A program made the position numbers and the translations under genes. Shown here piece by piece: positions 29,692 through 37,909 of a stretch of 64,000 nt of DNA (position 1 is the first letter of the stretch; the number at the start of each line of letters is the position of its first letter). Source of the stretch: a bacterium (GTDB lineage: Bacteria; Bdellovibrionota_B; Oligoflexia; Silvanigrellales; Silvanigrellaceae); contig RGDM01000007.1 of assembly GCA_009918675.1 (NCBI GenBank), forward strand, positions 29,919-93,918. Direction: 5' to 3'. The notes beneath the pieces are model-generated. The model ran no database searches, was not told where the DNA came from, and saw nothing but the letters and a program-made list of their open reading frames with translations.

Positions 29692-32600
29692 ATGACTTTA
29701 CTAACACCCGAACAGTTTTTGAGCCGGTGTTCTGAATCAAGCCAGGTGACTTATGACTTGTTAAAAAGCCTCGCAGAGAAGTCGACAGATAGCATTCAAC
29801 GCTCAGAGGTTCGGAGATTTTTGGAAACACTGAGAGCTCACTGCGAAGAATTGAATCTCGACAGCGACTCTTTAATAAGCAAATACCATTTTGCTTTTAA
29901 TACCCTGACAATTGATGGTTTATCCGCTGAAGAATCAAATATTCACATTCTTCAACTTCCCAGTATCTTTACCCCCGAAGATTGGTCTTTTACCTTTTAC
30001 GAAGGCCTCGCACGGTATCCTGCAAGTGAGTTCTTCGGTCGGACAGTCGTTGAACTCGGATGTGGAAATGGCTGGATCTCAATTGCGCTCGCCGCAAAAA
30101 CTCTACCTGCAAAAATGATCGGATTAGATATCAACCCTCGTGCAATTACTTGCGCCAGGTTGAATCTACTTCTCAACGCTCTCGATTCTTCCGGAACACC
30201 ACGCTTCGACCATGAGGGGAAATCTCTACTTGATCGCATCGATTTTCATACGTCGGATCTCCTGGAATATGCTATTAATGAACAAATCCAAGTTGATCGA
30301 GTCATTGGGTGTATTCCGCAAGTTTTGAGCCCCGAACCTCTCATTGCAGATCATTTCGTTTCCGAAAATGATGATGACCAATATTTATATTCATTATCAA
30401 ACTATTGCGCAAAGCAGGGATACATCGAAGACCAATTTGGCCTCGGTTTAATTGCCCGCGCACTCGAGGAGGCGATTACCGTTGCAAAGCCTTCTGCAAA
30501 GGTCATCCTCAATATGGGTGGACGACCTGGTGCCGCAGTCCTTGAAAGACTTTTTGTAAGGCGCGGTTTCACAATTAAAAAGCTATGGAGTACGAAGGTT
30601 TGGCAAGCAGCCGACACCGACATTCTACCCCTTGTTGAAATTGAGAACAGAACACCTCATCGATTTGAATTCTTCACGAGCCTCAGCAGCGACGAACCTA
30701 TCAGCGCACGAACGGCATTTGAATATCTCAATAAGGGTGGCTCCATTGCTCACAGCCTCAGCGTTTACGAGGCTCAACTCAAGCAGCCAGCACCCATAAA
30801 ATCATTGTTCAAGCTCATTCGCCAAGATGGATTCGAGGATTCTCGCAACGGGTTGGACCTGTCATTTGCAAATGATGAACTAGCCGAAGAAAAAATAAAT
30901 TTCATCGGAAGCCTCGCTGAGTGGCTGCAACAGAAACCAAATCTCCCCTATTCCGACGCGGAAGGGGAGCCACAATTGCGTCGACAAGTCGCTCAATTCC
31001 TTCGAAGCTACTGGCAAATTCCACTGACTGCGAAAAGCGTTTTGGTGGCCCCCAATCGGAAGGCTCTGCTGAAAAATCATCTCCACATTACGCATCCACG
31101 ACTCGCATTGATTGAACGAGATCTTTGTCCCCATCTGCCATCTGACTGGTTCAACACCCCAGGCGTCAATAATTCAGAATTTCCGGTACTTTTAGAAGCC
31201 CCGAGAAGAGTTGACGAAACGTGCAAGTTAATTCAACTCTTGAAACCACAGCTCGTGATTACTTCACTGCAAGATTTTGAGAGTAGAAGCCGTGATGCAT
31301 TTGTTAGACTCTTTCAAATATGTGATCAAAATAAAGCCCAATTGATTATTGACTTGTCACCTCAATTTGAGCTTTCAAGCCAGCCATCGCCAAACGGAGT
31401 TCTCGCTTATCTTTCAGAAAATCCACTTCCTGCGCATGTAACGCTAATGTTTGGTCTTGTCCGTAATAAAGTATATAGCGATCTTGAGCTTTGCTTGGTT
31501 GTCTCTGAAAACAATGAACTGCTAAACCATCTCGCGTCAGCAGCAGAACTCACGTACAGCCGAGCGCCGCTTTTGACACAGCGTTACTACGGCAGAATAT
31601 TCTCTGACCTTCTAAATTTCCAATTAACCGACCTAAGACGCTCTAAAACAGAATCTCTTCGCCTTCCACAATCCATTGCCCAAGAGCTTCATTTGAGCTT
31701 ATCGACAGAAATCAAGCGTGCATTTCAGCATCCGGCCGTCGCTGCGAATCATCTCGAAAAGAACACAAATACTGTAAGAATGGATTACGGTGAAAACTGC
31801 TTGAACAGCCCTCCGCAGGTTTACAGTGCCATTATGGAAAGTTTCTTGCGGCAGAATGTTTCAAGCCAAGATTTGAAAGTTGAACGTCAGATTTTGGATC
31901 TTGTTTCGTCACGCTTCGGAATGAATGATCTAGACGAAAAAAACGTGCTTGTAGGGAATGGTGTCGCACCCTTATTTTCGGCCGCAATTGAAACGATTCA
32001 GGCAGAGAAGCAAACAATCATTCTTCCCATGGGCTCATATGGCTACTTTAAAGCTGCATGCGATTATTCGCATGTAGACCACCATGTTATAAGCACTCTT
32101 GAGAAGAACAGGTTCAAGATTTCACCAACTGAACTCGACCTCTTTTTGAGCGAAACCAAAGCTCATTGGCTTTATCTGAACGCCCCGATCGTCAACCCCA
32201 CCGGCGCAATTTATTCCAGTGGAGAGATTACCGACCTTCTTGATATCCTGGCACAGCACGGTTGCGGACTACTCCTAGATTGCATTTTCTCTGGGCTTGA
32301 GTTTAACAAAAAGCAAATGAATCTTGCACTCGGAAGAACTAATGATCGCTCGAATTCACCCGCAAATAAAATACCAATTGTGTTACTTGGTGGTCTGTCA
32401 AAAGAGCTAGCGGCGGGTGGACTGAGATTCGGCTGGGCAGCGACGACAAACGAACTTATTTCAAATGGTATGCGAGCGAGGTTGACTACAAGTCCACACT
32501 CAACTGTCCGTCATGCTGCCACGAAGATCTATCTCGCATTGAATGACCCCTCAAATGCAATACATAGTTTCATTGACCAACAAAGGGATGTGCTAAGACA

Positions 32601-32931
32601 CCGGTGCAAGCGGATTTCTGAAAAACTCAGCCAATTGGGTTGGAGTGTCTTAGAATCTGAGGGGGGTCTTTTCGTTTGCGCTTCACCCAGCAAATACCTA
32701 GCTAACTTCCATGGCCCGGGAAAAGGTGTCCAAAGTCATCAGCTGAATGAATGCACTGATCAAATCGCTCTAGAACTCTTCAAAGTCAGCGGGCTTTTAC
32801 TAAACAATGCGACCTGGACCGGATTACCAAGCTTTGTTCGCTTCGTTGTGAGCGTAGAAGAGAATGTTTTTGAACAGGGCCTTGTCCGACTCGAACAATT
32901 TGATGCAAACTGGCAAAGTAGATTTCATTAA
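29692..32931 (+). CDS. Plant-type methionine S-methyltransferase (methyltransferase plus aminotransferase-like modules)
   Basis: Large protein of 1079 residues, the length and domain order of plant methionine S-methyltransferase, which makes S-methylmethionine from methionine and SAM. The N-terminal methyltransferase has ELGCGNGW at residues 121-128 and GCIPQ at 206-210. Motifs EDQFGLGLIARA, NMGGRPG, QAADTDI and HRFEFF match the plant enzyme as I know it. Residues about 420-690 form a degenerate aminotransferase-like half. Residues about 730-1079 form a second one with Asn835 (NPTG), Asp863, Lys904 (LSKELAAGGLRFG), Arg912 and Arg1050, spaced like the PLP-site residues of aspartate aminotransferase. 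A GGGGAG ribosome site precedes the ATG. Bacterial MmtN is a much smaller single-domain enzyme. The methyltransferase role is well supported; whether the PLP part is catalytic is open. Confidence 0.88.
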   Translation: MTLLTPEQFLSRCSESSQVTYDLLKSLAEKSTDSIQRSEVRRFLETLRAHCEELNLDSDSLISKYHFAFNTLTIDGLSAEESNIHILQLPSIFTPEDWSFTFYEGLARYPASEFFGRTVVELGCGNGWISIALAAKTLPAKMIGLDINPRAITCARLNLLLNALDSSGTPRFDHEGKSLLDRIDFHTSDLLEYAINEQIQVDRVIGCIPQVLSPEPLIADHFVSENDDDQYLYSLSNYCAKQGYIEDQFGLGLIARALEEAITVAKPSAKVILNMGGRPGAAVLERLFVRRGFTIKKLWSTKVWQAADTDILPLVEIENRTPHRFEFFTSLSSDEPISARTAFEYLNKGGSIAHSLSVYEAQLKQPAPIKSLFKLIRQDGFEDSRNGLDLSFANDELAEEKINFIGSLAEWLQQKPNLPYSDAEGEPQLRRQVAQFLRSYWQIPLTAKSVLVAPNRKALLKNHLHITHPRLALIERDLCPHLPSDWFNTPGVNNSEFPVLLEAPRRVDETCKLIQLLKPQLVITSLQDFESRSRDAFVRLFQICDQNKAQLIIDLSPQFELSSQPSPNGVLAYLSENPLPAHVTLMFGLVRNKVYSDLELCLVVSENNELLNHLASAAELTYSRAPLLTQRYYGRIFSDLLNFQLTDLRRSKTESLRLPQSIAQELHLSLSTEIKRAFQHPAVAANHLEKNTNTVRMDYGENCLNSPPQVYSAIMESFLRQNVSSQDLKVERQILDLVSSRFGMNDLDEKNVLVGNGVAPLFSAAIETIQAEKQTIILPMGSYGYFKAACDYSHVDHHVISTLEKNRFKISPTELDLFLSETKAHWLYLNAPIVNPTGAIYSSGEITDLLDILAQHGCGLLLDCIFSGLEFNKKQMNLALGRTNDRSNSPANKIPIVLLGGLSKELAAGGLRFGWAATTNELISNGMRARLTTSPHSTVRHAATKIYLALNDPSNAIHSFIDQQRDVLRHRCKRISEKLSQLGWSVLESEGGLFVCASPSKYLANFHGPGKGVQSHQLNECTDQIALELFKVSGLLLNNATWTGLPSFVRFVVSVEENVFEQGLVRLEQFDANWQSRFH

Positions 32932-32974
32932 CATATAGAAGCTGCCACAGAGTCATGTTGAGGGCTTAACAACA

Positions 32975-33640
32975 ATGCGTATTGCGATATCTGGGCACAG
33001 TGGATGCGGAAACACGACAGCGACAACCAACGTTGGCAAGGCGCTGGGCCTAGACATAGTAAACTATACGTTTCGAGATCTGGCTCGCGAACTAGGAATG
33101 AGCTTCGATGACCTTCACAAGGAAGCTCCATCAAATTACATTTTCGATTATCTCACTGACCTCAAATGCATTCGAGCAGCCCTGAAAGAGAACATCGTGT
33201 TAGGGACTCGACTGGCCTCGTGGTTGATGGACGCCGATTTGAGAATATGGCTCCACGCTCCACTCGAGGCGCGAGCCAGGAGAATCAACCAACGCGAGTC
33301 AGAAAAGGGCGCAACATACGAGGCTGTGCTCTATAAAACATTGAAACGCGATGAGCAGAATCGCAAGAGATACCTTCAACTCTATGGGCTCGACATTCAT
33401 GACCATGCTGATTTCGATATCACCATCAACACGGAAAAACTCGCAGCTGAACAGGTCTCAAGTCTCATTGTAGCCGCTGCTCAGTGGGCTAGCAAAAATC
33501 AGCTTGAACGAAAAAATATTCACATTAATAGAATTCGTGAAATCATTACAGATAAACTGAGACTTCCGGAGCAGGCGCTTCTTGATGTGAGCTATGATGT
33601 AGATGTGAACGAGATTTATCAACGACTGCGAAAAGTCTAA
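32975..33640 (+). CDS. cmk: Archaeal-type cytidylate kinase
   Basis: Predicted (d)CMP kinase that phosphorylates CMP/dCMP for nucleotide synthesis. It resembles the archaeal Cmk family rather than the bacterial Cmk. The features are the N-terminal RIAISGHSGCGNTT P-loop that lacks the usual lysine, the VLGTRLASWLM segment, DLRIWLHAPLEARARRINQRE and the KRYLQLYGLDIHDHADFDI block. Length is 221 residues, longer than the roughly 190 of archaeal enzymes because of a C-terminal extension of about 50 residues. A GAGGG site precedes the ATG. It is 43 bases downstream of the methionine methyltransferase and probably co-transcribed. Its stop overlaps the stop of the convergent gene. Confidence 0.75.
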   Translation: MRIAISGHSGCGNTTATTNVGKALGLDIVNYTFRDLARELGMSFDDLHKEAPSNYIFDYLTDLKCIRAALKENIVLGTRLASWLMDADLRIWLHAPLEARARRINQRESEKGATYEAVLYKTLKRDEQNRKRYLQLYGLDIHDHADFDITINTEKLAAEQVSSLIVAAAQWASKNQLERKNIHINRIREIITDKLRLPEQALLDVSYDVDVNEIYQRLRKV

Positions 33641-34578
33641 AGCATTTCGGACCAGCGGATTCCCCAGGTTTCTTCTTTAAGATCCAACGGCAGCGAAGAA
33701 ATCTCATCACCGGAAGAGTTCTTCTCAAGGAGAAACTCTTCAGCGGATCTTTTCTTCTGTTGCCATAACAGTGAAATTCTATGTTGCCTCGTCAATCCAA
33801 GTGCATCAACAGTCGGGTGATAACCAGACGAAAATGCAACATCTAATCCTAATTGGAGATTCTGGCCACTGACGGGTTTTGTGCCGGAGAGACTAATTTG
33901 ACTGGCATCTCTTCGTAATGAGGAAGCGTATGAACCATAGCTGACAACCGTATCAGCCCAGACAAACCGCGCAAATTCAGCAGAGATTCCGGTAGAAACC
34001 TGTTCACCCAGAAAATCAACGTCTCGACCAAAATCGAGACCAAGCGCGATCGGAAGACCTCGAATAGCAAACGTCCCGCGAGGATACTGATACCTTTCAT
34101 ATCTGGAAGCGATTGCAATTTGCCCCTGCAATTGCAAACTTGAGCCCATTGAATAGCTCCGACGCAACCCTGACTTGAGCATAAACTCAAGCCAGGAGAC
34201 TGCTTGCACATCAAATTGCCGACCACGACCAGGAAACGCATTCTGAAGCGAAGCCTGGACAAAAGGTCGCGCAAACACCACTTCATCAAAACAATTTGCA
34301 CTTTGCAAATCCACATTGAGAGCAGTGGCGCGCGACTGACTCTTATAATTGGCGAAACCAGGAGGTCCTGAAGGAAGAGCAATTTCGCCAATAAGTAATG
34401 AAACTCCGATTTGTGGAATCCAATGACAAGCCTGCTCTTTGGCTGCATGAGATTCAGTTGGATTCTGAGTAATTGAATCAAAATCATCCGATGGAGCGAT
34501 GTCTCCACGTGCAGCCCATGAATTCAAAAAAACAAAGACCAGCAGAAATTTTGTTTTATTTTCTTGAAAAAAAGCCAT
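33637..34578 (-). CDS. Putative exported outer-membrane protein, family unknown
   Basis: A 313-residue protein of no recognised family. The frame is open to 34623, but the ATG at 34578 overlaps the cinA stop (TAATG) and starts a signal peptide (KTKFLLVFVFLNSWAARG). The mature part has many Ser/Gly-rich alternating strands with aromatic residues (for example YSMGSSLQLQGQIAIASRYE), as in barrel proteins. The terminus is not the classical aromatic ending, so an inner barrel or periplasmic role is possible. It is translationally coupled to the OsmC-CinA gene. Its TAG stop overlaps the stop codon of the convergent cmk. Confidence 0.5.
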   Translation of the reverse strand: MAFFQENKTKFLLVFVFLNSWAARGDIAPSDDFDSITQNPTESHAAKEQACHWIPQIGVSLLIGEIALPSGPPGFANYKSQSRATALNVDLQSANCFDEVVFARPFVQASLQNAFPGRGRQFDVQAVSWLEFMLKSGLRRSYSMGSSLQLQGQIAIASRYERYQYPRGTFAIRGLPIALGLDFGRDVDFLGEQVSTGISAEFARFVWADTVVSYGSYASSLRRDASQISLSGTKPVSGQNLQLGLDVAFSSGYHPTVDALGLTRQHRISLLWQQKKRSAEEFLLEKNSSGDEISSLPLDLKEETWGIRWSEML

Positions 34579-36485
34579 TAGCTCAGACCTCGAAAAGACT
34601 CCGCAGTCATTAATAAAGAACAAAGAGCAAAAATACTTGCGCGTCTTTGAACAAGCTCTCGAGAAAAATGCTGACCAAATTTCTTTTCAACATACAAAAT
34701 CAACATACCGTTTTCATTTTCTGCCGATGAAAACTTCCAGCCCTGGAGGGAAAGACGCTTATCAAGTTCATTACGCAGATTTGATGATGCTTCCTGTTGC
34801 GAGTCATTCAAACGCAGAGCAAGTGAGAAGCAAACTGTTCCGACAGGTTTTTCCGCGCTTCCGCCTCCTGGACCTGCAATCCCGGTAACCGACAAAGCGA
34901 TTGAACTTTTGAACTCTCGAGCAACTCCAACGGCCATTTCAACAGCCGTTTCACTGCTGACAGCCCCAAAGGTTGACAATGTATTTCCGGAAACTCCTAG
35001 AATGTTCATCTTTGCCTCGTTTGAGTAGGTTACTACCCCACCCATAAACACTGGCGATATTCCTTCTATCGAAGTTAGCTCTGCAGCTATTTTGCCACCT
35101 GTGCACGATTCTCCCAACGCAACCGTAAGAGGCTCGAAACTTAAAACATCTTTTAAACGCGATAAAAGAGACTCTCGACCCTTAAATAAAAGTCTAGAAT
35201 TGAAGACATTTTCGATGCGATCTATTTCCTGCAGAATGCTGTTTTCTTCCCTCTGATTCGATTTATCTTCGCAGTTCTGAATCACTTTCAATCCATAGGA
35301 AATATATCCTGCGTGAGCTTGATAGGAAAAAACAATTTCGGGGCATTTCTCTCTGAGTGAGGCTTCAATTTCGGACAATTGAGTTTGCAGAGCTGATTCA
35401 CCGATTCCCCAAATGTGCCATGGACCATATTCAATCGTCTGAGATTGATTTTTCTTAAGCTTATTGCTCAACTCACGCTTGAACATTTCTTCACATTCCC
35501 AGGGAACACCAGGCAGGGCAATAAGAGTGCATGGCACCTCAGACAGACTACTGGTGACAGAAAAACCCGCCGCTGTTCCAAATGAGTTTTGAATGATGGA
35601 TGAGCCTGCGGGAAGTATTGCTTGCTTTCGATTGCTCTCAGGGATCTCGTCACGGCCCATCTTTTTGAAAGCCGAAACGCAAATATCCCAGGCATCCGGA
35701 GAAAACTGCAAAGGCAAAGAAAACGCTTCGGCAACAACTTCACTCGTCAAGTCGTCACTCGTTGGACCAAGTCCTCCTGTCATGATTACGAGTGAATGAT
35801 CACCAGCCAATTCTTTTATCTGCGCGATTAATTGCTGACGATTGTCGCCAACAAATCTAATCGTATCGACATCCCATCCCAATTGACCAAGCTCTCGAGC
35901 AAGAAACCTTCCATTGGTGTCTTGGGTTTTTCCAAGGAGAATTTCATTACCCGTAATGAGCAGAGCTGCCGAGTTTCTTTGCGGTGACCCTTCTGCAGCA
36001 TCTGCTCGCTCAAGTTCCTCGAGAACGACATTAAATGACTGAGTAAGGTCTTGGCCGTTTAAAAAAACCATCGGCTCAAAATGACAACCACTGCGCTTTA
36101 TCATCGCACTGACGCCACAATACTTACCAAAGGACAAAGCGGCAGCTCTGACGACCCTATCAGCATCAAGGTCTTGCCCGATAAAACGATAGGACAAAGC
36201 ACAGGTGTTAAAAACCCGCGGGTGTTCGGTCGTTTGTGTCAACCCAATATCAATAGCAAGATCTTCAAGTGGTTGCCGCATTTTCTTAAGTATCGAGACA
36301 ACGTCAACACCAGTACATCCAGCGATTCCAATGGCAACCAGATCCTTAGGCGAGTGATATCTTTTAGGCACGCCAGTTGTTGACGAGGCACCGGTATGGG
36401 TGCGCAGGACTTCCTCAGAAATCCCCTCAAATTCAAGTTCATGCGGTGATACATGCTTCAGCCAGCGGACAGTCATGTTGAGCAC
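34578..36485 (-). CDS. cinA: OsmC-CinA fusion protein
   Basis: Three domains in one chain. Residues about 5-150 form an OsmC/YhfA-type redox domain with its Cys pair at about 57 (AGCTGVD) and 123 (KYCGVSA); such proteins reduce organic or lipid peroxides. From about 173 there is a MoaB-like CinA N-terminal domain (LITGNEILLGKTQDTNGRF, MTGGLGPTSDDLT), which in CinA hydrolyses ADP-ribose-type substrates. The last 200 residues are the PncC nicotinamide-nucleotide amidase domain (ALGESCTGGKIAAEL, SVTGIAGPGGGSAEKPVGTV). The GTG at 36485, with GGGAGGA seven bases upstream, is the likely start, giving 635 residues. CinA alone is about 415 residues. The fusion links redox defence with NAD repair. All three domains look intact. 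Confidence 0.85.
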   Translation of the reverse strand: MLNMTVRWLKHVSPHELEFEGISEEVLRTHTGASSTTGVPKRYHSPKDLVAIGIAGCTGVDVVSILKKMRQPLEDLAIDIGLTQTTEHPRVFNTCALSYRFIGQDLDADRVVRAAALSFGKYCGVSAMIKRSGCHFEPMVFLNGQDLTQSFNVVLEELERADAAEGSPQRNSAALLITGNEILLGKTQDTNGRFLARELGQLGWDVDTIRFVGDNRQQLIAQIKELAGDHSLVIMTGGLGPTSDDLTSEVVAEAFSLPLQFSPDAWDICVSAFKKMGRDEIPESNRKQAILPAGSSIIQNSFGTAAGFSVTSSLSEVPCTLIALPGVPWECEEMFKRELSNKLKKNQSQTIEYGPWHIWGIGESALQTQLSEIEASLREKCPEIVFSYQAHAGYISYGLKVIQNCEDKSNQREENSILQEIDRIENVFNSRLLFKGRESLLSRLKDVLSFEPLTVALGESCTGGKIAAELTSIEGISPVFMGGVVTYSNEAKMNILGVSGNTLSTFGAVSSETAVEMAVGVAREFKSSIALSVTGIAGPGGGSAEKPVGTVCFSLALRLNDSQQEASSNLRNELDKRLSLQGWKFSSAENENGMLILYVEKKFGQHFSRELVQRRASIFALCSLLMTAESFRGLS

Positions 36486-36544
36486 GCCGATTCCTCCCTG
36501 AATTTCCCTCTGTTTCAGCCCCATCTGCAGGCTTTATGTCGGGT

Positions 36545-37249
36545 TCAACTACGGCGTATAGTTTGTCTCAAATATGCAGAGAGTTCCAGGAGGACAGTCT
36601 CGAAGGGAATCTCGCCCGATATAACTCGGTCCGAGCGTTCCTTGCATGGCTCCACGAATTGCTCATGCATTGGCCGAACTGTTTCTTCAAATTGTTGACT
36701 CACCGACTCAGGGCTCCGCCCTCGTTCCTTCACATCTCGTCGGAGCCGCCGGTGGAATCTTACTTCCTCAGTGGCATCAATGAAAATTTTATGATGAATG
36801 CGAGACTCTAGTGAGACATCCGAGAAAATCAGAATTCCTTCCAAAATAACAATCGGACGAGGCGAGACAATACGTTGGATTCTGGTTCGGGTGTGGGTTT
36901 TGAAATCGTACTGCGGAACGGCGATTTGATGACCAGCATCGAGTAGGTCAATATGCGTGCAAAGAAGTGGAAATTCGATCGAATCTGGATGGTCAAAATT
37001 AGTTTCAGAACGCTCTTCAAGAGGCAGATGACCTTGGTCGCGGTAGTAGTCGTCTTGCTTGAGCAACGCGACTTGATTCCCCCCAACCAGCTCGACAAGT
37101 TTGTCGCAGAAGGTCGTTTTACCGCTTCCTGACCCCCCACAAACGCCTAAGATCAGTGGTGGAACAAAAGCCTTCTCGCGGTGGCCGGTCGCTTCAAGCA
37201 CCTTCCGCGAGAGAGAATGCAGCCGCAAAGCTGACCATCCAATCGTCAT
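36545..37249 (-). CDS. udk: Uridine kinase
   Basis: Phosphorylates uridine and cytidine to UMP and CMP in pyrimidine salvage. The P-loop GVCGGSGSGKTT is at about residues 35-46, after a 30-residue N-terminal extension. It is followed by LLKQDDYYRD, the substrate-binding NFDHPDSIEF, the VPQYDFKTHTR block and VILEGILIF. Length is 234 residues. An AGAGGAT ribosome site lies before the ATG. The gene lies upstream of the OsmC-CinA gene in the same direction and diverges from the propionyl-CoA operon. Confidence 0.93.
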   Translation of the reverse strand: MTIGWSALRLHSLSRKVLEATGHREKAFVPPLILGVCGGSGSGKTTFCDKLVELVGGNQVALLKQDDYYRDQGHLPLEERSETNFDHPDSIEFPLLCTHIDLLDAGHQIAVPQYDFKTHTRTRIQRIVSPRPIVILEGILIFSDVSLESRIHHKIFIDATEEVRFHRRLRRDVKERGRSPESVSQQFEETVRPMHEQFVEPCKERSDRVISGEIPFETVLLELSAYLRQTIRRS

Positions 37250-37304
37250 GTTCTATCCTCTTTGGGTTGCGGGGCTTCTAGCGGCCAGATTGGGATTTGG
37301 CAAG

Positions 37305-37332
37305 TTGCAAATTAGGGATTGCGCACTAGACT
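37305..37332 (+). promoter_or_regulatory. Possible promoter of the propionyl-CoA operon
   Basis: TTGCAA (37305-37310) and TAGACT (37327-37332) are separated by 16 bases in the divergent udk/operon spacer, about 86 bases before the first gene. The match is moderate and other pairs are possible. Confidence 0.3.
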
Positions 37333-37417
37333 GCGACCGAACGGAAAAACACCAAGCGTCCCGCTGAGCTCAGCCCCAAGGGCAGCGAGCTCATACCAGG
37401 GACAACCGGAGCAGATC

Positions 37418-37909
37418 ATGATTGTTTTCCAAAATCTCTCCCTCTCGAAAAATCCGTCGGGATCGGGAGCCGGCAATCCATCAGGAGTTGAAATCGCAGG
37501 TGTGCGATTCTCGAAGGTGCCGCGAGTTTTAATCGCCAAACCTGGACTCGATGGTCACGACCGAGGTGCGAAATACATTGCCAAAGCTTTGCGTGATGCC
37601 GGCATGGAAGTTATTTATACCGGCATCCGACAGTCACCTGACGACATCGCAATCACAGCTGTGCAAGAAGACGTCGACATTGTTGGCTTATCGCTTCTTT
37701 CTGGCGCGCATGGAGAACTTTTCCCGCGAGTTCTTGCAAGCCTAAAGCAACAAGGGGGAGGCAATATTCCAGTCATTGGTGGCGGAATTATCCCTGAAGA
37801 GGACGTACCAGAACTCCTCAAAGCTGGCGTCGGAGCTATTTTCAGCCCAGGGACCCGCATTGAGGACGTTATTATTGAAATCAAAAGACTCTTGGAGAAG
37901 CAAGCGTGA
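37418..37909 (+). CDS. B12-binding subunit, methylmalonyl-CoA mutase type
   Basis: Free-standing cobalamin-binding domain of 163 residues, equivalent to the C-terminal domain of methylmalonyl-CoA mutase. The histidine-on motif D-x-H-x-x-G is DGHDRG with His47 as the lower cobalt ligand. The S-x-L motif is in GLSLLSGAH and the glycine-rich end is [13 protein letters not shown] chose the ATG at 37418, which has GGAG before it; the frame is open 99 bases further upstream. It leads the operon and overlaps the next start by GTGA. The catalytic alpha-chain is not in the window, so the substrate (methylmalonyl-CoA or a related acyl-CoA) is inferred from the neighbouring genes. Confidence 0.9.
   Translation: MIVFQNLSLSKNPSGSGAGNPSGVEIAGVRFSKVPRVLIAKPGLDGHDRGAKYIAKALRDAGMEVIYTGIRQSPDDIAITAVQEDVDIVGLSLLSGAHGELFPRVLASLKQQGGGNIPVIGGGIIPEEDVPELLKAGVGAIFSPGTRIEDVIIEIKRLLEKQA

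Noticed and set aside
33849..34508. 219-codon frame on the minus strand overlapping the exported-protein gene
   Set aside because: It is another frame of the same strand, leucine-rich with no domain or good ribosome site; the other frame has a signal peptide and stop overlap with cinA.
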